Assembly: GCF_000372725.1 (NCBI RefSeq)
Contig: NW_005201392.1
Span: 1,253,134 to 1,283,449 of the forward strand
Direction of reading: 5' to 3'
Length of the DNA: 30,316 bases
Origin: Emiliania huxleyi CCMP1516
Taxonomy: Eukaryota > Haptophyta > Isochrysidales > Noelaerhabdaceae
The notes beneath the pieces were generated by a model. The model had not been told where the DNA came from and made no database searches. It worked only from the letters and a program-made list of their open reading frames with translations. Of this stretch, positions 14,675 to 24,364 are shown piece after piece; positions within the stretch are counted from its first letter, which is position 1; every line of letters begins with the position of its first letter. Both the position numbers and the translations under genes were made by a program.

Positions 14675-15052
14675 ATGCCGGGTGGCGTCCTCGCAACATC
14701 TGGAGAGGTGGGCAAGGCCTCTGAGGAGGCGTGGGGCGTGCTGACGGTGAGCAACAAGATCGCTCCCGCGGCGCCAAAGCGGCGTGCGCGTGGCGGCAAG
14801 GCCAGCCGCGCGCGCCGGCTCGAGAACTTCCGGCAGCACAAGGCTGCGGCACCTGCGGCTGCTCCTGCGATCAAGTGGGAGCAGCTCGCCCACGGCCTCT
14901 TGCGTCAGCAACGCGCGACTCTGCGCGACGGCGCGCGAGCTGCCTGGGTGCGCATGCGCGCCGCTCGCGCGAAGATCGGCGCGGCGGTGCGGAGCGCGCG
15001 GAGGTGTAGGTCTCTGCTCGCGCGTCACCTCGAGTCCCTTCCCACTGCTTGA
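14675..15052 (+). CDS. Small basic hypothetical protein, 125 aa
   Basis: Frame from ATG 14675 to TGA. Lys/Arg-rich blocks (APKRRARGGKASRARRLENF) are followed by a helix-prone basic half (WEQLAHGLLRQQRATLRDGA; AAWVRMRAARAKIGAAVRSA), which could bind nucleic acid. The frame is open upstream for about 85 bases. A minus-strand frame over 14542-14874 with a hydrophobic stretch (GAAGAILLLTVST) is a rival reading. No family recognised. Confidence 0.35.
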   Translation: MPGGVLATSGEVGKASEEAWGVLTVSNKIAPAAPKRRARGGKASRARRLENFRQHKAAAPAAAPAIKWEQLAHGLLRQQRATLRDGARAAWVRMRAARAKIGAAVRSARRCRSLLARHLESLPTA

Positions 15053-15696
15053 TCAAACCCTTGGCCCTCTGATGTCCAGTGCAGCACATGTCTCTTGGTG
15101 TGTGTGCTGTGGGCCCTTCTTGTCTCTGCAATAGACCGTGTGAGGTAACACCTACCTACCTACAATCGTCGACGGCAAGCTCGAGAACTGCGCCTCTCCT
15201 AGGCCTCTCCAAATAAGTCGCCCAGATGTGCGCCTCTCGCGGCGCGCTGAGTTAGTATCGCCGGTGTGCCAGCCGGCTCTGCTCCACAGCAGGGCATGCC
15301 TGACTGGCTCCTGCTAGCCGTGCGTCCTGGTGGCATCCATAGCCAGCTCAAGTAGCCCCAGGTGCCAGGAGGTCGCCTCGCGCACGACTCGGCGCCGCAC
15401 AGCACCGCGCTCCGCGTTACTACCGAGTTAGCACCCGATCGCGTTGGGGCACAGAGCGCACTGTTGCTTTTGCAGCGCCTCTTGTTCCCAAGTTAACCCA
15501 AGAGGCGCTCGGACACACGTGAACGAAACGGAGGCGGTCCTCACTGGAGGCGCCTGCCCTGGCGCTGGCCCCCTGCCCCAAAACGAGATGAGAAATCCTT
15601 TCCGGGCGTGGGGGTTTACACGCACAGGCTCTCATTTCCTCCCTTGGGTTGTCTGTTTTCTTTCTTTTAGGCTCTCATTTCGTATCACTACCGCGG
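15053..15696. other. No supported gene; spacer before repeat
   Basis: Contains a CCTACCTACCTAC tract (15148-15163), TG-rich DNA (15090-15125) and an AT-richer patch (15650-15690). Frames at 15420-15713 on both strands are short and unconvincing. Confidence 0.3.
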
Positions 15697-16626
15697 TCGT
15701 GCCACAAGATTAAGGCGGCCATGCCCCCCCGCCGCACACGCTACGCGCACACAGACATAACACCTCTCTCTCTCTCAGACTGATCACAGACTGAAGCTGC
15801 ACAACAAACAAACACCGTCCTCATAGCCACTCCGGAGCGGGAGCACGATAGCAGAGCTGCGGGGGGGAGGGGGGCGGAGGGGGCGGGGGCGGGGAGGAGC
15901 CGAAGCGCGCTCCCGGTAGTCGCTCTCGCGCAGCCCGTCTGCCGTCAGAGTGGCGGAACGGCACTGCCTCGCCCCTCCCATGCCGCCGTCCGAGCTTCAC
16001 CTGCGTGCGATGGCGAGGGGGGAGCGAGAGCGAGGGGGCCTGCTCGCGTATGGCCGAGAGCGCGCCGGCGAGAGCGCGCTGTTGTCCGCAGGCCGGAGAG
16101 CCCTGCGGGCGAAAGGCGGCATGACTGTGTCGGCCCAATGAGCCTCCGGCGGCCCTACGGGGTATCCGCCGGCCAGCGCCTAGCCTTGCGCTGCGCGCTG
16201 CGGCCGGGCGCTGACCGGCGGAGCGCCTGCGGCGCAGCGCTGCGCGCGTCCTCCCCTTTGCCAGCCTCGACAGCGCGCTGGGGGAATGCAAAGCCACTGG
16301 GAAGTGACGGCCAGGAGCAAAGGAGCGGCCGGAGCGCGGCGAAAGACTGACGGGAAGTGGCCGCCGCGTACGGCCTCCGGCGGGCCTCCGGCAGACGCCT
16401 GCAGCGTGGCGCTGCCCGCGACCGGCCCCGTCTCGGTGTGCGCTGCGGGACGGCCTCGCTCAAACGCGCACCTGCCGAGGCGGGGCGGTCACGAGACCGG
16501 CTGAAATCGCGGCCACAGCTGCTTCGGGGGGTGAGGATGGCTGGCCATGATCAGCTTCTCCCGACGTGCCCGCTGGCCAGCTGGCTACGATCAGCCGTTC
16601 GGAACATATCCTGGGCGCGGCCGAGC
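15697..16626 (+). repeat. Dispersed ~930-bp repeat, copy 1
   Basis: Shares TCGTGCCACAAGATTAAGGC through ATCCTGGGCGCGGCCGAGC with 21003-21948, same orientation, well over 90 percent identical except for indels at 15755-15800. Its right part is the left arm of the foldback at 16281-17335. Several frames are open on both strands but low-complexity and Arg/Ala-rich, so no gene is called. Confidence 0.9.
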
Positions 16627-17335
16627 AGCAGGCGCTGGGTACCTCGACGCAAGGAAATTTCTTTTTTCGCGCCCACGCGAACGCGCCGAGCCAAAGAAGC
16701 TCCGCGGAGCCGCCAGGCGCCCGCCGCGGCGGTTCGCTCGCTAAGGCGGGCGCCTGGCGGCGCCGCTGCGCAAAAAAGCGCGAACTGGTCACTCCCAGGC
16801 GCCAGGGGTCTTCTTTTTGCGCAGCGGCGCCCAGGCGCCCGCCCCGGCGGTGAGCGACGCGTAGCGAGCGAACCGCCGGGGTGGGCGCCTGGCGGCTCCG
16901 CGGAGCTCGTTAGGCTCGGCGCGGGCGCGGGGGCGCGAAGAAAAGAAATTTCCTCCAGTGGTCCACCCAGCGCCTGCGTTCGGCGAAGGCCGCGAAAAAT
17001 TAGAGCCCGCGAAATCGCTGCTGCGTCAGGACGCGAGTACCTCGCGAGAAGCCGTTCAAGCCCGGCCATCCTCCCCCCCCGAAGCAGCTGTGGCCGCGAT
17101 TTCAGCCGGTCTCGTGACCGCCCCGCCCCGGCAGGCGCGCGTTTGAGCGAGGCCGTCGTGCAGCGCACCGAGAAGGGGCCGGTCGCGCGCAGCGCCACGC
17201 CGCAGGCGTCCGCCGGAGGCCCGCCGGAGGCTGTATGCGGCGGCCACTTCCCCTCGGTCTTTCGCCGCGCTCCGGCCGCTCCTTGGCTCCTGGCCGTCTC
17301 TTCCGAGCGGCTTTGCGCGCCCCCAACATTCCCCT
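16281..17335. mobile_element. Large foldback element, ~500-bp inverted arms
   Basis: The left arm (16281 to about 16780) matches the reverse complement of the right arm (about 16800 to 17335): GGGGGAATG...AAAGCC at the outer end, then GCGAAAGAC, GGCCTCCGGCGGGCCTCCGG, CACGAGACCGGCTGAAATCG and finally the central stem. The core (about 16755-16850) is a strong hairpin with GCGCCTGGC and GCCGCTGCGCAAAAA against its complement. No transposase is present. A copy of the left arm alone sits in 21003-21948, and part of the right arm at 25624-25690. It resembles a foldback-type DNA transposon or a palindromic duplication. Confidence 0.75.
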
Positions 17336-17344
17336 GACAGCAGC

Positions 17345-18224
17345 GCCTCACGGCGTGGGCTGCGAGGTCACTCGGGGTGACCCAGGGGGCGGCGGGGGAG
17401 CACTCTTCCGCCGGAGTATCGACGGTCTTCCCGCTACTCGCTCGTAGCCCACCACCTTCCCGGCAGCCCCACCCGCTCGGTCCTCACTTCTCCCCCCCCC
17501 CCCCCCCTTTCAGGCGAGGCCCTGGCCACCAAACTCGCGCTCGTCGTTCCGGGAACGGGCAGCAGCGCGACGCTTTTCGAGAGCGAGCGGCGGCGGCGGC
17601 TCAGCACCAACCTTTGCAACGCAGGGGCTGGCTGCGTGGGCCCCCCCCACCGGACTCCGTCGGGCTCGCGTCTCCCTACCTCTCGCGGGAGCTGAGGGGA
17701 GCGCAGTGTGTGTCTGCGTCTGTGTCTGTGTCTGTGTCTGTGTCCCTGTCGTGTCGTGTGTGTCGTGTGTAACTCTCGCACTGGCCACTGCTCTATCTTA
17801 GCTCTCGCCACAGGCTCTCACAGCGCCTCGCCCTCGCCGCCCCTCGGGGCCCTCCCCGCCCGCACGCTCGACACACGACAGAACCCGGACGACGTGCGTT
17901 TTTGCTTCTCTACAAAACACGCACACCCACGCCCGCCCCAGTGAGCGGACCCAGCGCCATCGAGAAGAAAGACTTTTTTGGCGAGCCAACGCAGCCGAGA
18001 GATAAATTCTCCATAAAAGAGAGCCTACCCGCTATAGCGGTGCAGAGCGCGAACTCGCCGTACTGAGCCTAGCGCAGCGCGAACTCGCCGTCTGAGCCTA
18101 GCGCAGCGCGAACTCGATCCTGTTCATAGCTGCGCAACCCTAGCCGAGCTCCATTTTTCATTTTTCGCAACCGGGGGATTACGCTCTGGCTGCAAGTGCT
18201 CGACGCCCCCGCGGTGAACGAGGG
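17345..18224. other. Spacer with microsatellites and a short tandem repeat
   Basis: Contains a C run (17491-17507), a TGTGTC/TGTCTG tract (17706-17770) and a 32-bp tandem repeat (about 18041-18119, GCGCGAACTCGCCGT...TGAGCCTAGCGCA, about 2.5 units). No convincing gene. A patch at 18150-18200 is AT-richer. Confidence 0.45.
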
Positions 18225-18229
18225 CGTTT

Positions 18230-18442
18230 TGTTCCCGGGCATTCACACTATATTCCTCTGAGATAATGTTATATTTCGCCGCCACCGCGGCGGCGCGCGC
18301 GCCTTATCCGCGCGCTATATTAGTAGAGCCAAACTTGTGTTCTTGTTTTGGGTCAAACTTGTTACAGCTCAGCGATCGCGATGCGGCCCCTGCCTAGCTT
18401 CCTGCTCCTATGCGCGAGCTATGGCGTGACCGCTATCGCGTA
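18230..18442 (+). repeat. 5' LTR of the copia element (213 bp)
   Basis: Begins TGTTCCCGGGCATTCACAC and ends GCTATCGCGTA, so the ends are TG...TA rather than TG...CA. It holds AT-rich TAATGTTATATTTCG and GCGCTATATTAGTAGAG, likely promoter elements, and an ATG at 18381 whose first 20 codons read like a signal peptide (MRPLPSFLLLCASYGVTAIA). Confidence 0.9.
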
Positions 18443-18460
18443 TGGCTTCCCCTCCGGGAA
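18443..18460 (+). promoter_or_regulatory. Primer-binding site
   Basis: TGGCTTCCCCTCCGGGAA starts directly after the 5' LTR. TGG pairs with a tRNA 3' CCA end. The matching tRNA cannot be named from this window. Confidence 0.65.
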
Positions 18461-19138
18461 GCACGGCCTCGACTACTGCATCGCCGAGGCCGACACCACC
18501 AGCGACATGACAGCGTCGACCACCATGGCACCTCCACCATGGACAAGCCTTGCACCATCTATGTCAGCCACCACCTGGGCGCCTGGCGTGTGCGAGCACA
18601 ACCCTATGCGGGATGAAGGATCTGAACAATGCACTCGACCGGCCTCTTTGAGCCCGTCCGAGTCCGCCATTTGTTTCGACGATCCAATTTTTGACTTCTT
18701 CCTCGCTATTTGCAGACTTCAGACCAGTACAAGTGAGGACACGTGTGCCTCCACTCACACTACCTCCCAGGCGATGGAGCACGCGCTACAGTCGGCTCCT
18801 GAGGCCTCATCCACCCACTGCGGCCAATCTGAATTTTTGGCCCTCCGCAGCCCCGCGATACAGGTGCACTCATGGCCCAATACGATGGCGCTACAACTCA
18901 TGAGGCACGGGACCCTTGCTGCGACAACCCAGCCCCATAGGAAGCCTGCGACATACATGCCGCCGCCACCTTTGCTGGGTCACCCAATGCTGCCCATTCT
19001 TCTGGGTCAGTGCGACGGGAACGGCTTCCTTTGCCTCCAAAATGTTTCACCGTGGAACGCTACATTTGACCCTACATCTTGGCAGAAAGTCCTTCCCCGG
19101 GACCACTCGGACACGTCGAGTGCAGGAGAGGCATTGCA

Positions 19139-20248
19139 CCATGGGACATGTTCTTCTGGAACACCTCCTTCCTCGTTTCCTGGGGATTCGTTCGCTCGAC
19201 CATCGACGTGTGCCTGTATATCTACCGATCTGGCAATCTTGTCTTATGGGTGCTAGTTTACGTCGACGACATACTCATCGCCGACAACTGCCCCACGCTG
19301 CGCGCCCGTTTTGTTGCCGACATCTCCAAGCGCTTTCCTACCGAGGACAAAGGCGAGCTCGAATGGATACTGAACACCGCCATCACGCGTGACCGCGGCG
19401 CACGGACCCTGAACTTGTCCCAGGGCCTCTACGCCGCCGACCTCGTTACCAAGTTCAGCGCCTATTTCGATCGGTCCCGCTCACGCCGCTTCGACTCGCC
19501 TATGGAAGAGGGGCTCGAACTGTCCGCCGATGACCAGCCCGCCGTTGGATCTGTTGAATACGACGAAATGTCCGAACTCCGCACCGCCTACATGGCCATC
19601 GTCGGCGGACTACTGTGGCTTGCCAATATGACGCGCGTCGACATTGCTTATTCCGCGTCTCAGCTTGCTCGGTTTATGACGAACCCTGGCCCGTCGCATT
19701 TTAAAGCCGCCATCCGGGTGCTTATCTACGTGCGCGACACAGCTGACCGCGCCCTCGTCATGCAGCCGAATCCCAACCGCAACCTTGAGAGCTACGTCGA
19801 TTCAAACTGGGCAACGAAGTTCTCTTGCTCCGGTGGCATGTTCTTCTTCTACGGATGTCTCTTCCACTGGTTCTCCAAAATGCAGCGATCCGTCACGCTG
19901 TCTAGTGCCGAGGGCGAGGCAGAGTTCTTCGGCGCCATGCTAGCCGCCAAGGAGGTGATTTTCATCCGTGAGCTACTGATCGACCTTGGATTTTCCATCG
20001 ACGGCGCCAGCGTCATCAACTGCGACAGCAAGTCCGCCGTCGGCATGGCCTTCGATCCCGTTGCCTTCAAGAAAACCAAGCACATCTTGCGCGCCGCCGA
20101 GTTTCTTCGCGATCTCGTCAGCCGTGGCGTTATCTCCGTCGAACACCTCCCCGGCGTCGTGATGCTCGCCGACCTGCTCACGAAGGCTGCCTCGCGGGCC
20201 ATCTTTACTGGCCTGATCAAGCAGCTCGACGACTTTCATGCCCTTTGA
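19139..20248 (+). pseudogene. Truncated copia polyprotein: RT C-terminus and RNase H
   Basis: From about 19139 the frame reads WNTSFLVSWGFVRSTIDVCL, then LVYVDDILIAD, the RT catalytic motif, followed by the thumb-region block (LRTAYMAIVGGLLWLANMTR). RNase H of the copia type follows: YVDSNWA, TLSSAEGEAEF, INCDSKSAV, KTKHI and ADLLTKA, ending in TGA at 20246-20248. The first two thirds of the polyprotein are missing, and the sequence from 18443 to 19138 has no single gag-like frame. One minus-strand frame shadows it. Confidence 0.88.
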
Positions 20249-20290
20249 ATTTATTTGTCCCTCGCGCCCCGCACTCGGGCCAGGAGGGGC

Positions 20291-20974
20291 TGTTCCCGGG
20301 CATTCACACTATATTCCTCTTGGAGCACTTGGAGTGCAGTCGGCAGCCTCACATCCAGGGCCGGGGAGCTCAGAAGCGCACCCAGCGGGCCGGATGATCG
20401 GGATCGGGTTACGGGCTAGAGAGCCCTGACCCCTAGGGGGGGGTGCGCGTTCGCAGGGCAAGGGCCTTAAAGTAAACACAGTTCTCCGAGGGGGCTCCGT
20501 GTACCGGGTTTCCCCTTAACTGCAGAACGCCCCCTCTACTCGGAGCTAGTGGACACGGACACTACGACACCACCCGTCACGTACACACACGACTGTCTAA
20601 CGTGTACACTGCCCGGCCTCGTCCCCCACCCTTCAGGGTGAATCCTCAGTCTGGTTCGGTCTCTTGCTCGCCTTTCGGGCGTCGCCCCACTGCCTTTGCA
20701 GTCGTTTCTGGTGTCTCTTCCTCGGGGGCGGTCCCTCCGCCCCACCTCCGTCGGCTAGCCCCATTGGCCCCGAGGGAGCCGACAGCCCGCTGAGATAATA
20801 TTATATTTCGCCGCCACCGCGGCGCGCGCGCCTTATCCGCGCGCTATATTAGTAGAGCCAAACTTGTGTTCTTGTTTTGGGTCAAACTTGTTACAGCTCA
20901 GCGATCGCGATGCGGCCCCTGCCTAGCTTCCTGCTCCTCCTATGCGCGAGCTATGGCGTGACCGCTATCGCGTA
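20291..20974 (+). repeat. 3' LTR split by a nested insertion
   Basis: 20291-20320 matches 18230-18259, then about 470 bp are foreign, then 20792-20974 matches 18260-18442. Only CT is repeated at the two junctions. Confidence 0.9.
20319..20791 (-). mobile_element. Nested 5'-truncated retroelement-like insertion
   Basis: Inserted in the 3' LTR in minus orientation. Its 3' end (at 20319) is GCACTCCAAGTGCTCCAAG, two CTCCAAGTG units. About 235 bp (20319-20554) match 29069-29304 inverted. Beyond that only protein-level likeness remains: KRHQKR...GDARKASKRPN here and KRHQQR...YDARQASKRAN at about 28.9 kb, so both derive from one coding family. A simple-repeat 3' end, 5' truncation and little target duplication suggest a non-LTR retroposon; no RT is visible. 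Confidence 0.65.
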
Positions 20975-21002
20975 CGTTTTAAGTTTAACACGCATAGGCT
21001 GT

Positions 21003-21948
21003 TCGTGCCACAAGATTAAGGCGGTCATGCCCCCCCCGCACACGCTACGCGCACACAGACTGACAAAACAAATCTCTCAGACCCTGATCGGCAGGACACA
21101 GCGCACAGCTCAGGCTGAAGCTGCACAACACCAAACAAACACCGTCATCATAGCCACTCCGGAGCGGGAGCATTAGCAGAGCTGCGCGGGGGAGGGGGGT
21201 GGAGGGGGCGGGGGCGGGGAGGAGCCGAAGCGCGCTCCCGGTAGTCGCTCTCGCGCAGCCCGTCTGCCGTCAGAGTGGAACGGCACTGCTTCGCCCCACC
21301 CATGCCGCCGTCCGAGCGTCACCTGCGTGCGATGCCGAGGGGGGAGCGAGAGCGAGGGGGCCTGCTCGCGTATGGCCGAGAGCGCGCCGGCGAGAGCGCG
21401 CTGTTGTCCGCAGGCCGGAGAGCCCTGCGGGCGAAAGGCGGCATGACTGTGTCGGCCCAAAGAGCCTCCGGCGGCCCTACGGGGTATCCGCCGGCCAGCG
21501 CCTAGCCTTGCGCTGCGCGCTGCGGCCGGGCGCTGACCGGCGGAGCGCCTGCGGCGCAGCGCTGCGCGCGTCCTCCCCTTTGCCAGCCTCGACAGCGCGC
21601 TGGGGGAACGCAAAGCCGCTGGGAAGTGACGGCCAGGAGCAAAGGAGCGGCCGGAGCGCGGCGAAAGACTGACGGGAAGTGGCCGCCGCGTACGGCCTCC
21701 GGCGGGCCTCCGGCAGACGCCTGCAGCGTGGCGCTGCCCGCGACCGGCCCCGTCTCGGTGTGCGCTGCGGGACGGCCTCGCTCAAACGCGCACCTGCCGA
21801 GGCGGGGCGTTCACGAGACCGGCTGAAATCGCGGCCACAGCTGCTTCGGGGGTTGAGGATGGCTGGCCATGATCAGCTTCTCCCGAGGTGCCCGCTGGCC
21901 AGCTGGCTACGATCAGCCGTTCGGAACATATCCTGGGCGCGGCCGAGC
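21003..21948 (+). repeat. Dispersed repeat, copy 2
   Basis: Homologous to 15697-16626 and beginning 24 bp after the copia target duplication. It stops in the middle of the foldback arm (GCGGCCGAGC), so here the foldback is a single arm. Open frames duplicate those of copy 1 and are not called. Confidence 0.9.
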
Positions 21949-22030
21949 GCTGGCGCTGGCTACCCAACCGGGGCGCGAGATCAAAGACTATAGTCGAGCG
22001 CGTCGGAGAGGTGTTTCAGATATATTTGCA

Positions 22031-22137
22031 CTTCTCGGGTCCGAGGGCAGCCTCAACTGGAGTAGGGAAATTTGGATCTTGGTCAAACGCCTGCTGGGGG
22101 CAGCTTCGCGGAAGTATTCCGGAAGCCAGATGATCCC
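22031..22137 (+). repeat. 107-bp perfect direct repeat, copy 1
   Basis: CTTCTCGGGTCCGAGGGCAG...CCAGATGATCCC is identical to 22404-22510, with 266 bp between. Identity over 107 bp points to a recent duplication or to ends of an element. A short frame (ASTGVGKFGSWSNACWGQLR) runs through both. Confidence 0.9.
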
Positions 22138-22403
22138 CCAGCAGGCACACACACACGGAGGTGACAGGGGATGGTGGTGGGTTCAAGCAAAGAAGGGGAG
22201 GGAGAGAGCGACGCGGCGAGCGCAGGCGGCGAGCGTGCACGTCGCCTGTGCGGCGTCTTGTTCACTCCCCTTTGAGCTACCTTTGTGCCCCCTTAGGGGC
22301 ACCCCTCCTGCGCTGCGCGTATGGTCACCCCTCCCTTCCGCCCTGCCTGTTGTTTTGGATGCCCCGCTCCGAGAAAGCATGTCTCGCAGCTGCGAGAAAA
22401 GAC

Positions 22404-22510
22404 CTTCTCGGGTCCGAGGGCAGCCTCAACTGGAGTAGGGAAATTTGGATCTTGGTCAAACGCCTGCTGGGGGCAGCTTCGCGGAAGTATTCCGGAAGCC
22501 AGATGATCCC
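22404..22510 (+). repeat. 107-bp perfect direct repeat, copy 2
   Basis: Identical to 22031-22137. Following sequence differs (ACTTGTCAAC versus CCAGCAGGCA); AGCAGGC occurs shortly after both. Confidence 0.9.
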
Positions 22511-23060
22511 ACTTGTCAACAGCAGGCGCCAGCGAGCCAACCTGCTAGTAGATCTAGGATTTTCGCGTCAGTTGGCTGAGTTGCCGAGGTAAGGGGAATG
22601 ATCAGAATGGCAAGGCTGGGAATGCGTTCTCAGAACGTTCAGAACACCGGCCACTGGGCCCGCCTGAGGCGCTGAGACCCGGAGCCTCTCTCTCGGCACT
22701 AGCAGCAGACAGGCACAGGGACAGTGACGCGGCTCATCAGTCCTCCCTCAGCCCGACCTCGGACGGAAGACTACAAAGGTCGCAGGAACGATCAGAGAAC
22801 GGCATCCATCCAGGCGGCACCGGCCCTACGACTCGGACCGTGCCACAGCCCATCCCCCCGGGCAGCCCACCGCCCACCGCCCGGCCCCAGCCGGTCCGAC
22901 CTCTTCACGCGGCGACGATCGCACCGCCGGCCGCCGCTGGCAGGGCCGCCGCCTCCGTCGGCGCCAGAACAGGCTCGAGCAGCAGCCACGACTCGTACTC
23001 TGCCGACGGCGAGCCGTCGTATACATCGACGACTCGAGCGAGAGGTCCGTCGCCGCGCCG
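22511..23060. other. No firmly supported gene
   Basis: GGAATGATCAGAATGGC occurs at about 22598 and again at about 23302, a spaced direct repeat bracketing this region. Pro/Ala/Ser-rich frames at 22724-23115 are low-complexity. Confidence 0.3.
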
Positions 23061-23444
23061 TTGTCAACGTACGTCGAACTTGGCGACGAAGTTGACGCGG
23101 TCACGCTCGATATAGCGGGTACACCTGGTGCGGCGCGCATACTTGAGCACACCGTGGTTGGTGCAGTTGGCGCACGTGCCTGTGGGATAGGGCGCCATAG
23201 CGACGCGCGCGCTCCGGGTATTTTTCGGGTATACCTGAGAATTCTCGGGTATACCCGGGTTTTACTCGGCCGGCCACCTGGGTCGGTCCGAGGGTGTTCC
23301 AGGAATGATCAGAATGGCGAGGGCCAGAACGTGTTACATGTACTAGTCAGAACGGACCCCAGTTGCCGTTCCCGGCAACTCAGGTCAGTGGCGGCCAACA
23401 CAGAAACAGCGTGCTACTGTGTTGAGTGCGGGAGGCGCCCCTGA
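23061..23444 (+). CDS. Weak candidate coding segment
   Basis: A frame without its own ATG reads STYVELGDEVDAVTLDIAGT and continues to a stop at 23444. Upstream the same frame stays open (VVYIDDSSERSVAAPLS). The composition is protein-like for about 60 residues and then degrades. It may be a fragment of a transposon protein or an internal exon. No family assigned. Confidence 0.2.
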   Translation: MSTYVELGDEVDAVTLDIAGTPGAARILEHTVVGAVGARACGIGRHSDARAPGIFRVYLRILGYTRVLLGRPPGSVRGCSRNDQNGEGQNVLHVLVRTDPSCRSRQLRSVAANTETACYCVECGRRP

Positions 23445-23845
23445 TGCCACTGGACTCAATCCGAGCCGGCGGCGCCTTCGTCCGGGCCCACGGCCGGCTC
23501 GCCATCTCGATTTCCACTCGCCCGACGCGCTCAGTCTCCGCTGCCGGCTGCCGCAAGAGCGGCTGGCTCACGACAGCGTCTTGCCGGTTGTCGGATGGGA
23601 GAGTACAGAACGTCTTGAGTGTAACTGTGTACGTGAGATCGGTCTTGGTAACAAGCACAGTCGGTCTATCAGAAGCGATGCACTCGTTTCCGTTGCCCTC
23701 GGAGCTTGACACGAAGCTCAGCGCACCCCGCAAAACAGGAAGAGCCGTCCGGCAAGAAGAGCTCGACAGGGAGCGAGAACCGTTAGAGGTGCTCCGAGAG
23801 GTATCAGGACTCCGTCATAACACGGTAAGATCGCCCCAACAATGA
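23444..23845 (+). CDS. Unrecognised protein, copy 1 of an inverted coding pair, 133 aa
   Basis: ATG 23444 to TGA 23843-23845. The best-conserved parts relative to the minus-strand copy at 23964-24356 are FVRAHGR, VTVYV.SVL.TSTV, and the C-terminal GRAVRQEELD.EREP..VL..VS..RH..V.SPQ followed by TGA at the same place. Conserved words and a shared stop argue for a real protein, although nucleotide identity is also high across the copies. The C-terminal half is charged and helix-prone. The first 40 residues could be mis-framed. No family recognised; it may belong to a mobile element. Confidence 0.45.
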   Translation: MPLDSIRAGGAFVRAHGRLAISISTRPTRSVSAAGCRKSGWLTTASCRLSDGRVQNVLSVTVYVRSVLVTSTVGLSEAMHSFPLPSELDTKLSAPRKTGRAVRQEELDREREPLEVLREVSGLRHNTVRSPQQ

Positions 23846-23963
23846 CCGCGCAGACGTCGGATCTCGTTGATATATCTTGCAAAATCTGCTCTTCCCGAGC
23901 CGGCAGCATGCAGAGAGGCGCAGAAAGGCTACGAGTGCTCGACGAGTTTTGAGACCTGCGCGG

Positions 23964-24356
23964 TCAAACCTGGGGGGAACTGACCGCACCATGACGGACG
24001 TCCGAAACCTGCGTGAGCACCTTTGACGGTTCTCGCTCCCCATCGAGCTCTTCTTGCCGCACGGCTCTTCCTGTGTGCCGGCACAGAGCTCCGTGCAAGC
24101 CGTCCAGCGAGATAGGAACGAGTATATCGCATCGACGGATCGACCGTGCTTGTTATCAAGACTGATATGACGTACACAGTGACACATCAGACGACACATA
24201 TTCTCTCACCCGGCGGGCCGCCAAAACGCTCTCGACGAGAGCCACAAGAAGCCGTCCGCACAGCAAGCCGGTGGAGGCCGAGCGCGCGGAATCGATGATG
24301 GCGTGCCGGCCGTGGGCCCGGACGAAGGTCCTGGCTCGAAAACGCGAGGAGAGGCC
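23964..24356 (-). pseudogene. Inverted, frameshifted copy 2 of the same coding unit
   Basis: Read on the minus strand: FVRAHGRHAI near the start, TVYVISVLITSTV in a second frame, then EELDGEREPSKVL and VRHGAVSSPQV before TGA at 23966-23964. Three frames are needed, so it is broken or has introns. The copies face each other tail to tail across about 120 bp. The 8-bp target site of the transposon at 24365 lies at its 5' edge, so the element cut it from its upstream sequence. Confidence 0.5.
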
Positions 24357-24364
24357 GCCGTGTG

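Larger units (their letters stand above)
18225..20979 (+). mobile_element. Ty1/copia LTR retrotransposon, internally deleted
   Basis: The 5-bp target duplication CGTTT (18225-18229 and 20975-20979) flanks two LTRs (18230-18442; 20291-20974 with a nested insertion). TGGCTTCCCC follows the 5' LTR as a primer-binding site, and AGGAGGGGC precedes the 3' LTR as a polypurine tract. Inside are only the end of reverse transcriptase and RNase H. Gag, protease, integrase and the RT N-terminus are missing, so it cannot move on its own. The LTRs differ by a few bases and two 3-bp indels, which suggests a recent insertion. Confidence 0.9.

Noticed and set aside
18381..19256. LTR-initiated frame with a signal-peptide-like start as a host gene
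   Set aside because: Its first codons lie inside the LTR and recur in the 3' LTR. The rest overlaps the copia pol remnant in another frame and looks like decayed element DNA.
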